The translations under genes were made by a program, and so were the position numbers. Shown one piece after another: positions 53,972 through 62,041 of a stretch of 64,000 nucleotides of DNA. The DNA comes from Streptomyces sp. GSL17-111 (GTDB lineage: Bacteria; Actinomycetota; Actinomycetes; Streptomycetales; Streptomycetaceae). The notes beneath the pieces are model-generated. The model ran no database searches. It was not told the origin of the DNA and saw only the letters and a list, made by a program, of their open reading frames with translations. Each line of letters starts with the position of its first letter. Within the stretch, counting starts at the first letter, position 1. Location: the NCBI RefSeq assembly GCF_037911585.1, contig NZ_JBAJNS010000001.1:3652001-3716000 (forward strand), written 5' to 3'.

Positions 53972-55167
53972 TCCTCAGCTCCTGGATCGTTCACGGACGT
54001 CCTCGGCTCCGGCAGGTTGTCGAAGTAGCCTTCCTGCCAGAGGTTTCCCAGCTGTGCTCCGTTGTCCATCATGTCAATGACCGTGGGAAGTTCGTTCGGG
54101 CGGATCACCTGCGTGAATCCGGACTCGTCACGGTAGAGCGCCACTACTTCATCGATCTTGCAGGAGTTGATGAACTCCTGTGAGTGCGTGGTCACCAATA
54201 CCTGGGACTTTGCGCTGGACAGCCGACACTGATCAGCGAGGCCGGGCAGAACCGTGGGGTAAAGGTGGTTCTCCGGTTCCTCGATGCCGATGAAGGGTGC
54301 CGGGTCGGGGTCGTAGAGGAGTGTGAGGTAGGAGAGAAGTTTGAGCGTCCCGTCCGAGGCATTGCTGGCCAGCACCGGATTCTCGAAAGGGGCGTCCTTG
54401 ATGAACAGGATGAGTCGGCCGTCAGGTGAGCTCTCGTAGCCGACGCTCTCCAACGCGGGGACGGTATCGGTCAGTGCCTCGATGATGGTGGTCAATCGGC
54501 TGGGATGGTTCTCCTTGAGGTACTGGAGGACGTTGGTGATGTTGTCACCCGACTGGGAGAGCCGTTCCTGGGGGCCGGCGGCGGGCGATTTGCGTTCCTC
54601 GGCTACGGAGAGATAGGAGAGGTACCAACCCGAGATGAAGCGGCGCAGAGCCATGACGCGTGGATGCGACCGGAACTGACCCAGCGCGTTCACCGCGAGT
54701 GTGTCCGGGCTGTCCAGGTACTCCATCGTCTTCGCGCCGGTCTCCTCGTCCATGACATAGCCCTGGCCGGATTGGAAGTCGAGGATATGGCTCGGCCTTC
54801 CCTGAGCCGCACCCCGTGTCCAGCGCAACTGCTCCCGACTGACGACCGGACGGCCTTTGGACTCCGAAAGCTCCAGCCGGTAGGTCAGCAGCTTGGCCTT
54901 CGGGTTTTCTCGGTAGGAGATCTGGATGGCCACCGGCCCACTCGCACCACGCGAACGCAGCTCCCGTGCCCCGCCCCGTCGATCCCAGGCGCTACGGACG
55001 CCGCGAGTGAAGCAGGTCTCCAGAAAGGCGAAGACATCGAAAAGCGTCGACTTTCCGCTGCCGTTGGGACCCACGAGCACCGTGAAGGGCTTGAGTTTCT
55101 TGATATCCACGTCCTGGAGGACGCGGTAGTTCTCAATCTTGATCGCCTCGATCACGGGAGGCCGCAT
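53968..55167 (-). CDS. AAA-family (AAA_15/21, SMC/ABC-like) ATPase
   Basis: 399 residues from ATG 55167 (AAGGAGAG just upstream; the longer frame to 55380 is not supported). IEAIKIENYRVLQDVDIKKL is the usual first strand; Walker A is LVGPNGSGKSTLFD (about residues 31-44). The signature-like region is NASDGTLKLLSYLTLLYDPD, Walker B FIGIEEPENHLYPT, and the His switch LVTTHSQEFINSC. Resembles RloA/OLD-type ATPases. Upstream 480 bases lack genes; the module is isolated between a TetR gene and azlD, as expected for an inserted defense pair. Confidence 0.9.
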   Translation of the reverse strand: MRPPVIEAIKIENYRVLQDVDIKKLKPFTVLVGPNGSGKSTLFDVFAFLETCFTRGVRSAWDRRGGARELRSRGASGPVAIQISYRENPKAKLLTYRLELSESKGRPVVSREQLRWTRGAAQGRPSHILDFQSGQGYVMDEETGAKTMEYLDSPDTLAVNALGQFRSHPRVMALRRFISGWYLSYLSVAEERKSPAAGPQERLSQSGDNITNVLQYLKENHPSRLTTIIEALTDTVPALESVGYESSPDGRLILFIKDAPFENPVLASNASDGTLKLLSYLTLLYDPDPAPFIGIEEPENHLYPTVLPGLADQCRLSSAKSQVLVTTHSQEFINSCKIDEVVALYRDESGFTQVIRPNELPTVIDMMDNGAQLGNLWQEGYFDNLPEPRTSVNDPGAEE

Positions 55168-55647
55168 GAACTCTCCTTGCCCTGTCATGGGTTTGACGAG
55201 TCGGTTTGGATGCCGACTGGCCACTGCCGTGCCCAGGGTGCCGACCATGTGAACGTGCCACTCAGTCGGGCGCCGGCTCATGCACGGTTCCGCCGGGACA
55301 TCGTAGATGAGTGGGCAGGTGTGGCGAGCTTCCCAGCTTGGACAAGGGACCTGTGGGTGGCAGTCCCCACCCACAGGCACATGAGGGCATGTCTACGGAC
55401 GATCAGACGCTCACACTGTTCGGCGGGCGGTCTCCAGCCGAGTTTCAACCCCCTGGGACAGGTCATGCAGTGGGCCAGCGCCTCCACGACGCCCGTCGCC
55501 GCAACTCCTTCGGGGTCGGATACGCCGAACACGTGGGTACGCGCGGGTCCCCGACGGCACCGTGTGCACCGTGGCGACCAGCAGCGCCCCGTTCGCCTCC
55601 GACGCCCGGAGGAGTCCGGCGGTCTCCGGCCCCCGGGAGGCGCGTGG
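55168..55647. other. 480-base gap without a recognisable gene
   Basis: Open frames here are short or shadows. Contents: a perfect 11-bp inverted repeat, CCTGTGGGTGG at 55350-55360 and CCACCCACAGG at 55367-55377 with a 6-base loop. The base composition is slightly lower in GC than the flanks. It probably contains the promoter for the ATPase pair and could hold debris from the insertion. Confidence 0.6.
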
Positions 55648-55977
55648 TCAGGCGCCGAACAGGGTGCTTGCCAGGGTGACGTGGGCGAGCGTGCCGCCGA
55701 GGATGCTGAGCAGGGCGTTGCGCCACCGCACGTGCAACCAGACCGTCACGGCCAGGGCCGCCAGCGGGGCCAGGGCGCGGGCCTGCGTCACCTCGACGTC
55801 GTGCAGGCAGTAGACGACGAGGATCACCATGACCCCGGCCGGCATCCGGGTGCTGAGGTACTGGACGGTGCCGCTCGCCCGCAGGGGCGCGAGGGCCGCG
55901 AAGGGCAGGGCCCGCAGGGCCCAGGTGACGGCGGCGGCGACGAGCACCGCCGTGACGGCGTAGCCGGTGTCAGGCAC
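55648..55977 (-). CDS. AzlD-family branched-chain amino acid transport protein
   Basis: 109 residues, four helices (TAVLVAAAVTWALRALPFAA, GVMVILVVYCLHDVEV, ALAPLAALAVTVWLHV). Partner of AzlC in an exporter of branched-chain amino acids or analogues. The start overlaps the azlC stop by 8 bases. Confidence 0.88.
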   Translation of the reverse strand: MPDTGYAVTAVLVAAAVTWALRALPFAALAPLRASGTVQYLSTRMPAGVMVILVVYCLHDVEVTQARALAPLAALAVTVWLHVRWRNALLSILGGTLAHVTLASTLFGA

Positions 55978-56722
55978 GGCCGGCCTCCCGACGGGCCGCC
56001 GCGTGCCGGGCCAGCAGTGCGGCGGTGAACAACGCGAAGGCGACGACCAGCAGTTGGTCCGGCGCGACGATCCACGCGAGCAGCGCGCTGCAGAGCGCGA
56101 GCAGCGGCGTCGGCAGGTCGTGGCGCCGCTCGCGCAGGGCGTCCAGGGCCAGCACGGTGAACAGCGCCGTCAGCGCGAACTCCAGCCCGACGACGCCGTC
56201 CGGGATGAGCGCCCCGAGCAGCGCGCCCGCCGTGGCGCCCGCGACCCAGTACAGGTGAAGGAGCAGCTGCACCCACAGCACCCGCTTCCCCGGCCAGGCC
56301 CGCGCCCCCGCCGTGCCGGTGAGCGCGTACGCCTCGTCCGTCAGCGCGAACGTGCTGTACGCCTTGCCGAGGCGGCCCCGGACCCGGTGCAGCGGGAACG
56401 ACAGCGCGTAGAAGACGTGCCGGACGTTCACCAGGAACGCGGTGAGGGCGACCGTCGCCAACGGTGCGGCGGCACCGACCAGGCCGATGAGCAGGAACTC
56501 GAACGAGCCGCCGTAGATCAGCGCGGCGGACAGGCCCGCCCACCACCAGTCGAGCCCGGACTGCGTCACGAGCGCACCGAAGGCCACCCCGAGCGGAATG
56601 AATCCCAGGCCGACGGCGGCGGACTCCTCGACCGCGCGCCGCGCCTCCGACCGCCCCTGTCGCGCGGGCGCCGAGGGGCCGAACGCGGTCGGCCGATCGG
56701 CCACAGCAGTGCGTATACCCAT
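55970..56722 (-). CDS. AzlC-family branched-chain amino acid transport protein
   Basis: 250 residues from ATG 56722 (GTG 56731 is open too; TAAAGT seven bases upstream fits a leaderless start at 56722). GLGFIPLGVAFGALVTQSGL and GGSFEFLLIGLVGAAAPLAT are AzlC-like; NVRHVFYALSFPLHRVRG is the signature loop. Divergent from an Lrp gene, which is the known regulator type for azlBCD in Bacillus. Confidence 0.9.
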   Translation of the reverse strand: MGIRTAVADRPTAFGPSAPARQGRSEARRAVEESAAVGLGFIPLGVAFGALVTQSGLDWWWAGLSAALIYGGSFEFLLIGLVGAAAPLATVALTAFLVNVRHVFYALSFPLHRVRGRLGKAYSTFALTDEAYALTGTAGARAWPGKRVLWVQLLLHLYWVAGATAGALLGALIPDGVVGLEFALTALFTVLALDALRERRHDLPTPLLALCSALLAWIVAPDQLLVVAFALFTAALLARHAAARREAGRA

Positions 56723-56785
56723 GCCCGACACTTTAGAAAGAATCGCGCCTTATTTGGTGACCACACATGGCCGTACGATGCTCCT

Positions 56786-57241
56786 GTGAGCAATGAAGCA
56801 CCTCTTGATGCCATAGACCGTGAAATTATCTTCCACCTGCGCCAGGACGGTCGGCTGACCAACGTCGAGCTGGCCAGGCGCGTCGGTCTGACGCCGCCGC
56901 CCTGCCTGCGCCGCGTCAAGCGCCTGGAGGAGAGCGGGGTGATCACCGGCTACCACGCCGTCATCGACCCCGCCGCGATGGGACGCGGCCTGGAGGTCCT
57001 CATCGACGTCGAGATCTACGCCAACGACCGCAAGACCGTCGAGGAGTTCGAGGACACGGTCGCCGCGTACGAGGAGGTCATCGAGTTCCGCCGCATGTAC
57101 GGCCGCCCGGACTACTTCATCCGCGTCACCGTCGCCGACCACGCCGCCTACGAGGCCTTCCTCACCGGCAAGCTCAGCGGCCTCCCCGCCGTCCTCCGCC
57201 TCGAATCCCACCTGCCCATGAAGACGATCAAGACCTACTGA
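56786..57241 (+). CDS. Lrp/AsnC-family regulator
   Basis: 151 residues from GTG 56786. HTH: LDAIDREIIFHLRQDGRLTN, VELARRVGLTPPPCLRRVKR; then a RAM domain ending LRLESHLPMKTIKTY. TACGAT six bases before GTG suggests a leaderless transcript. It diverges from azlCD; the 63-base gap contains an AT-rich patch (TTTAGAAAGAATC) that could be its binding site. Likely senses a branched-chain amino acid and controls azlCD. Confidence 0.92.
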   Translation: MSNEAPLDAIDREIIFHLRQDGRLTNVELARRVGLTPPPCLRRVKRLEESGVITGYHAVIDPAAMGRGLEVLIDVEIYANDRKTVEEFEDTVAAYEEVIEFRRMYGRPDYFIRVTVADHAAYEAFLTGKLSGLPAVLRLESHLPMKTIKTY

Positions 57242-57256
57242 GACCCCTTCCCCGGC

Positions 57257-57583
57257 CTATGCCCCTCCTCGCCCGTCCGGCTCCCCGGCCCGGGGCTTCC
57301 GATGTCTCCCGCGCCCGGGCCGTAGCGGCTGCGCTCCCGACCCCGGCTGCCCGGAGGGCGCCTCCTCCACCTGCGGATACAGGACGGCCTTCGCCTCGGC
57401 GAGGCTCGCCGCGAACAGGTGCGGCTCCCACGCGTAGCCGTTCCACCGCTCGACGACGCGCGGCGCCTCCGGGTCGACGTGTGCCCCCTGCGGGCCCTCT
57501 CCGGTGACGGCGTTTACGGCACGCAGTCGGCCGATGCGCCCGTCCCGGCGTTCGGCCCAGTCCTTCAGCGGCTCGTCATCCAC
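57257..57583 (-). CDS. DUF6087 protein
   Basis: 108 residues from GTG 57583 (VDDEPLKDWAERRDGRIGRL). The core VERWNGYAWEPHLFAASLAE and the tail RPGRGRHRKPR fit the Streptomyces DUF6087 family. Sixty-one bases after the PIMT-like methyltransferase; probably the end of the same operon. Function unknown. Confidence 0.75.
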   Translation of the reverse strand: MDDEPLKDWAERRDGRIGRLRAVNAVTGEGPQGAHVDPEAPRVVERWNGYAWEPHLFAASLAEAKAVLYPQVEEAPSGQPGSGAQPLRPGRGRHRKPRAGEPDGRGGA

Positions 57584-57644
57584 CGCGCCGCTCCTTCCGT
57601 CGACGGAACGCCCCACGTGACCAACGGCCGGCCCTGGCCACCCG

Positions 57645-58817
57645 TCACGCGCGGCGCGGAACCGTCCGGCCGGGATGCTCCAGCCAGGCGGTGTGGCGGC
57701 CGTCGGGGGTCACCGTCATGCCGAACGCCTCCGGGCCCGGCCGTCCCGCCTCCGCCCACCAGCGGTGGGCCGCCTCCACCTCCCGCCACAGTCGGCGCGG
57801 GCCGTGCTGCCAGACGGTGAACGTTCCCGCCTCCGCGCCGGTGACGTCGACCGCCGCCCAGGACGCGGCGTCCGTCGTCGCCACCCACAGGCGCGAGCGC
57901 ACCCCCGGCACGTCCGGGTCGTGGTGCCAGGCCCACCACACGTCCGGCAGCCGGAGCCCGATCGCGAAGCCGGCCGCCCAGCGCTCCCCGGTGACGTCCC
58001 GGGGCGGGAGCGTCGACGTGGACTCCTCGGGCACGTGCGCGTCGCGGACCACGTCCCGGAAGATCCGCAGGTCCGTGCGCTGGCCGCGCATCAGCATGAA
58101 CGCCGCGTGCGGCAGGAAGTGGCCCGAGGCCGAGCCGTCCAGCCCGACGGTGAGCCGCAGCAGCCCGAAGCAGAGCCACGGCGACTCCCACGGCGTCAGG
58201 ATCACCCCGCCCGGTGCCACACCCGCGACCCAGCGCCCCGGCACCCGCCGCACCGAGCACGTCGCGACGAGGCGTTCCGCGCCGTCCGCCGCGACCGCCG
58301 CGCCGTCCCCCGTGACGACGCGCGGCTCCACGCCGACCGACGCCAGGTTGGCGCGCGCCCGCGCGGCCAGCCCGGCGTCCACCTCCACCGAGGTGACGAG
58401 CGACGAGCCCAGCCGGTGGGCGAGCAGCCCCGCGTTCCACCCGGTGCCCGTGCCCACCTCCACGACGCGCTCCCCGCCCTCCAGCGCCAGCAGGTCGAGC
58501 ATGCGGAGGACAACCCCCGGGGCGGACGCGGAGGACGACGCCCACCGCTCGCCGTCCGGCCCCGGGTCCGCGCCGTCGTTGACCTGCGTGACGACGGGCG
58601 CGTCGGCGTAGGCCGCCCGCAGCCACGCCTCCGGCGCATCCGCCCGGCGACACGCGGTCAGGCCGTCGCCGAGCCACACCGTCCCCGGGAGGAACGCGTG
58701 CCGTGGCACGCCGTGGAACGCCGCCCGCCACTCGGGCGCGAGCGGACGCGTCGCGCCGAGCCGGTCGAGCAGGCCGCGCGCGGCGGCCCGCTCGGCGGCC
58801 CCGTACTCGTACGTCAC
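57645..58817 (-). CDS. PIMT-like SAM methyltransferase (RiPP-maturase type)
   Basis: 390 residues from GTG 58817. LAPEWRAAFHGVPRHAFLPG resembles the N-terminus of protein-L-isoaspartate methyltransferases and of the ATP-grasp-peptide (TgmC-like) and FxLD-system methyltransferases. Motif I is VVEVGTGTGWNAGLLAHRLG. A C-terminal extension of about 170 residues exceeds the roughly 210-residue housekeeping PIMT. No ATP-grasp or lanthipeptide synthetase is nearby. The start overlaps a 46-residue ORF by 4 bases. Target unknown: a peptide or an aged protein. Confidence 0.82.
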   Translation of the reverse strand: MTYEYGAAERAAARGLLDRLGATRPLAPEWRAAFHGVPRHAFLPGTVWLGDGLTACRRADAPEAWLRAAYADAPVVTQVNDGADPGPDGERWASSSASAPGVVLRMLDLLALEGGERVVEVGTGTGWNAGLLAHRLGSSLVTSVEVDAGLAARARANLASVGVEPRVVTGDGAAVAADGAERLVATCSVRRVPGRWVAGVAPGGVILTPWESPWLCFGLLRLTVGLDGSASGHFLPHAAFMLMRGQRTDLRIFRDVVRDAHVPEESTSTLPPRDVTGERWAAGFAIGLRLPDVWWAWHHDPDVPGVRSRLWVATTDAASWAAVDVTGAEAGTFTVWQHGPRRLWREVEAAHRWWAEAGRPGPEAFGMTVTPDGRHTAWLEHPGRTVPRRA

Positions 58818-58954
58818 CGCGCCTCCTTGCCCCGGTGCTTGGGCTCGCTCCGGGGGTGCTGGGTGTCCGGCGACGGCTTCGCCGTGCCGGGGTCCTTGCC
58901 TCCCGCGTGCTTTCCCTCGCCGCCGCTGCCGCCCTTACCGGTTCCCCATCCCAT
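58814..58954 (-). CDS. 46-residue Gly/Lys/Pro-rich small protein
   Basis: ATG 58954 gives MGWGTGKGGSGGEGKHAGGK and ends SEPKHRGKEAR. Its stop overlaps the methyltransferase start (GTGA) and its start overlaps the preceding gene by 20 bases, so it is embedded in an operon. Highly charged and disordered, with Asp-Pro and Pro-Asp dipeptides. Could be a substrate of the neighbouring methyltransferase; that is only a guess. There is no clear RBS. Confidence 0.55.
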   Translation of the reverse strand: MGWGTGKGGSGGEGKHAGGKDPGTAKPSPDTQHPRSEPKHRGKEAR

Positions 58955-59300
58955 GGGACGTCTCCTCTCGTCGTTCCGTACCGCTTCGTTGTCCGGTGAC
59001 CGGGACGGGCCGCAGCGTCAACTCCCACGCGCAGTCCCGGCCGACGTGGTGGCGGAACAGCGGCTCGCCGTTCTCCAGCCGCCGCCGCGTCTCGTCCCCC
59101 GCGGCCTCGCCGCTCCAGTCGCGGAAGACGCCCGCGACCTCGTCGTCGTCCCCGAGCGTCTCCGCCACGCACAGGGCCCGCTCGCGGGCCCAGCCCTGCA
59201 CCTCGCGCGCCGCGAGCCCGAACGCGTCGCCCAGGTGGTACATCCGCGCCTCCGGCTCGCTCTGGTAGGCGACCAGCTCCGCCCGGTAGGCCCGCGTCAC
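58935..59300 (-). CDS. hypothetical 121-residue protein
   Basis: From GTG 59300, overlapping the upstream ATPase stop by 4 bases (GTGA). VTRAYRAELVAYQSEPEARM, LAAREVQGWARERALCVAET and GVFRDWSGEAAGDETRRRLE; helical, soluble, no motif recognised. Coupled on both sides, so its product probably works with the GHKL ATPase or the methyltransferase. Confidence 0.65.
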   Translation of the reverse strand: MTRAYRAELVAYQSEPEARMYHLGDAFGLAAREVQGWARERALCVAETLGDDDEVAGVFRDWSGEAAGDETRRRLENGEPLFRHHVGRDCAWELTLRPVPVTGQRSGTERREETSHGMGNR

Positions 59301-59923
59301 GTCCCCCACCCGCCGTGCCCGCCCCGCGCGTCGCCGTCCGGCGGACAGCGGAACCACACCGTCTTGCCCTCCCCGGTGCGGCTATGCCCGAACGCGGCGA
59401 CCATCTGCCGTAACAGCCAGAGCCCCCGCCCGCGTTCGGCGTCCCACGCCGGTTCCGACACCACCGGCGGATGCGGCGACCGGTCCACGACGCGCACGAC
59501 CACCGCGTCCCCGCACCGCTCCACCTCGATACGGCACCGCGTGTCCGGCACGTGCCGCACCACGTTGCTCAGCAGCTCCGACACCCCCAGCCGGGCCACC
59601 GCCACGGCCTCCAGCCCGCCGCCCAACCCCCTTACCGCGTCGGCCACTTCCCGCCGCCACCGCTCGACGTCCCGCGCCGTGACGGCCACGTCCCACACCC
59701 GGCGCGCGGAACACCGTCCCGGCCGCACGCCCACCCGGCCCCCTACCGTCCTCCCGCTCACCGCTCCCCCCCTCCGCCGCTCGGCGCCCGCCCGCCCGAC
59801 GGGACACACGGCGCGGTGCCGCCGCAGCAACATCCGGCAGTCCACCGCCCCCGAGTGGTCCCCCCTCCGCCGCGCCCGCTCCTCCCTCTCCCGCCACCGC
59901 GCACACTCCACACACCCACTCAT
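59297..59923 (-). CDS. GHKL ATPase (anti-sigma/RsbW-like) fused to a small Cys-containing domain
   Basis: 208 residues from ATG 59923, with GGAGG five bases upstream. The first 40 residues (MSGCVECARWREREERARRR, then CRMLLRRHRAVC) resemble a separate small Streptomyces protein with a C-x-x-C motif. Residues about 70-208 are a HATPase_c_2 domain: N-box GVSELLSNVVRHV, G1 VVDRSPHPP, G2 GRGLWLLRQMVAAFG. A second strong RBS (GGAGGGGGGAG) before GTG 59761 could start the ATPase alone. No stop separates the two, so a fusion and a short form may both be made. Divergent from the XRE regulator. Confidence 0.8.
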   Translation of the reverse strand: MSGCVECARWREREERARRRGDHSGAVDCRMLLRRHRAVCPVGRAGAERRRGGAVSGRTVGGRVGVRPGRCSARRVWDVAVTARDVERWRREVADAVRGLGGGLEAVAVARLGVSELLSNVVRHVPDTRCRIEVERCGDAVVVRVVDRSPHPPVVSEPAWDAERGRGLWLLRQMVAAFGHSRTGEGKTVWFRCPPDGDARGGHGGWGT

Positions 59924-60069
59924 GAATACCTCCACAAAGCCGCACGAAGTCCCTCGCCACCCTTTGACGGCGGATACGCTTAGCGAACACCGAACGACAC
60001 TGCGTGGGCACGCGGACGCGGTTGCGGGCATGGTGAAAGCCGTGAAAGATCACGCGACGAAGGAGCGCT

Positions 60070-61464
60070 GTGGCGCTGACCCCAGGTCGTAACAGCAAGC
60101 TCGAATCACACCTCGCCGAGGCGGGCTGGACCCACGCGCAACTCGCCGCAGCAGTCCTGCGCGTCGCGCGCGAGAACGGTGTACCGGACCTCCTGGGAAT
60201 CGGGCGCTCACACGTTTCCCATTGGGTACGCGGCACCAAGCCGTCAGGACGTGCACCACAGGTCCTTTCCGAGGCGTTCTCGCGTCGGTTGGGCCGCTCC
60301 GTCACTCCGCTTGATCTCGGACTTGGGGACGGTGGAGATCTCCCTCCGTATGCCTCACTGTGGGATGCGGATACGCTGACTGCTCTGGCCGGACTCGGAA
60401 GGGCAGACCTCGACGTGGACCGCAGAGATCTCTTAGGGAAGGCGACCTACTCGGTTGCGGGTCTCGCCGTCCCAGCATCAACGTGGTGGCGACAGCAGGA
60501 ACGCACGTCCCAGCCCAGCGGGGCTCAAGGTTCGCGTCGCATCGGTCAGGGAGAGCTCGACGCGGTGCACGACATGATCGAGCTGTTCCAGCGAGTTGAC
60601 CAGCGTCGAGGAGGCGGGCACGCCCGTTCCGCCGTTGTCCAGTACCTCATGGCGGATGTGGCTTCCTACCTGCGGGGTTCCTACGCCGATGAGGGCGTTC
60701 GCCGTGGAATGCTTTCCAGCGCTGGAGAACTGGCCTATCTGGCAGGCTGGATGGCATTCGACAGCGGTGAGCACGGTACGGCGCAGCGCTACCTCCTGCT
60801 GGGCGTCAAGCTCGCCGCTGAAGCAGCCGATGCACCGTTGGCCGGGCACATCCTCCGCGCACTCGCGCACCAGGCCCTTGACCTCGGGCACCCGCGGCAG
60901 GCGCTACGGCTGGCCCAGGCATCGGTGGAAGGGGACCGGTATGCGAAGGCCACTCCGCGCGAGCGAGCGTTGCTGGAAGTAGTCCACGCCAGGACACGGG
61001 TCGCAACGGGTGACGGAGCAGGCGCTTCTACCGCACTGCTCCGTGCTGAGAACGAGCTCGCCGCAGCGGGCCAAGGCGACGACGAACCAGCACGTGTCTT
61101 CTTCTTCGGGGAAGCCTCACTCGCTCATGAGACCGCCTGCGCCTTGCGGGACCTCGGTGATCTGAAGAGTGCGCAGGACGAGTTCAGTCGCAGTGTCCGT
61201 ACGAGGAAGGCGGCCACGTTCACCCGCACGCACGCCGTGACCCTGGGGTATCTGGGAGAGGTGCAGGCGCGCCAAGGAGACGTGGAGGAAGCCTGCGCCA
61301 CATGGCACCGCGCACTGGACGCGATGGAGGGCGTACGGTCCGGGAGAACGCGACAGGTCGTGGTGGATCTCCGGAGAACGCTGTCGCCGTACCGGGGGCG
61401 ACGGATTGGCGTCGCGCTGGAACTCGACGCACGAGCTGCCGTGCACCTGATGGGCACACACTGA
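60070..61464 (+). CDS. XRE-type HTH regulator with TPR-like C-terminus; contains a TTA codon
   Basis: 464 residues from GTG 60070. HTH near residues 10-60 (LAEAGWTHAQLAAAVLRVAR, GIGRSHVSHWVRGTKPSGR). The rest is helical with repeat-like units (ALAHQALDLGHPRQALRLAQ, LGYLGEVQARQGDVEEACAT). Leu122 is encoded by TTA at 60433-60435, the only certain in-frame TTA I found, so translation may depend on bldA tRNA and be developmental. Lower GC than neighbours at several positions. Divergent from the GHKL ATPase operon, which it probably controls. Confidence 0.85.
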   Translation: MALTPGRNSKLESHLAEAGWTHAQLAAAVLRVARENGVPDLLGIGRSHVSHWVRGTKPSGRAPQVLSEAFSRRLGRSVTPLDLGLGDGGDLPPYASLWDADTLTALAGLGRADLDVDRRDLLGKATYSVAGLAVPASTWWRQQERTSQPSGAQGSRRIGQGELDAVHDMIELFQRVDQRRGGGHARSAVVQYLMADVASYLRGSYADEGVRRGMLSSAGELAYLAGWMAFDSGEHGTAQRYLLLGVKLAAEAADAPLAGHILRALAHQALDLGHPRQALRLAQASVEGDRYAKATPRERALLEVVHARTRVATGDGAGASTALLRAENELAAAGQGDDEPARVFFFGEASLAHETACALRDLGDLKSAQDEFSRSVRTRKAATFTRTHAVTLGYLGEVQARQGDVEEACATWHRALDAMEGVRSGRTRQVVVDLRRTLSPYRGRRIGVALELDARAAVHLMGTH

Positions 61465-61496
61465 CCAGAAAACCACTCGCGGAGCGAGGAGTGCGC

Positions 61497-61988
61497 ATGG
61501 GCGAAGAGAACTACACCGTGCAGGCGTTGGCCCACGTGGTGGGTGGTCGTGAGAAACCGACCGACGACTTCTGGGGCGGCACACGGGCCATCATCCGTAT
61601 TGATGATCCTCGCTACACCTCTGACGCCACGAAGGGGCTGGAGGACTTCTCGCACCTGGAGGTCGTCTTCCGGTTCCATCTCACCGACCCCGACGACCTG
61701 CACCTCGGCGCACGTCGTCCTCGCGACAACCCCGCCTGGCCCGAGGTCGGCACCTTCGGGCACCGCAACATGCGCCGGCTCAACTGGCTCGGCGTATCGC
61801 GTTGCCGCCTGCTCGACGTGGACGGACTCGACCTGCACGTGGAAGATCTGGACGCGATCGACGGGACTCCTGTCCTCGACATCAAGCCCTGGTTCGCGGA
61901 GATGGGGCCTCGGGGCCCGCAGCACCAGCCGTCCTGGCCGACGGAGATGCTCACCGACTACTACGCCCCGTACCGCGACTCCCCCTGA
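61497..61988 (+). CDS. TrmO-domain (UPF0066) protein
   Basis: 163 residues from ATG 61497 with GAGGAG six bases upstream. Beta-barrel TrmO-like features: REKPTDDFWGGTRAIIRIDD, LEDFSHLEVVFRFHLTD, GTFGHRNMRRLNWLGVSRCR and IDGTPVLDIKPWFAEM. TrmO N6-methylates t6A37 in tRNA in other bacteria; this divergent member has lost the usual RPN start and may act on another substrate. Follows the XRE gene by 32 bases. Confidence 0.8.
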   Translation: MGEENYTVQALAHVVGGREKPTDDFWGGTRAIIRIDDPRYTSDATKGLEDFSHLEVVFRFHLTDPDDLHLGARRPRDNPAWPEVGTFGHRNMRRLNWLGVSRCRLLDVDGLDLHVEDLDAIDGTPVLDIKPWFAEMGPRGPQHQPSWPTEMLTDYYAPYRDSP

Positions 61989-62041
61989 CCGGCCGGCGAC
62001 CGCTGCCCTCTGTTCGCACCGACCGACCAGAAAGGCGAGCC

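Noticed and set aside
55311..55679. 122-residue plus-strand ORF in the gap before azlD
   Set aside because: No RBS, no recognised homology, codon use not gene-like; overlaps the end of azlD.
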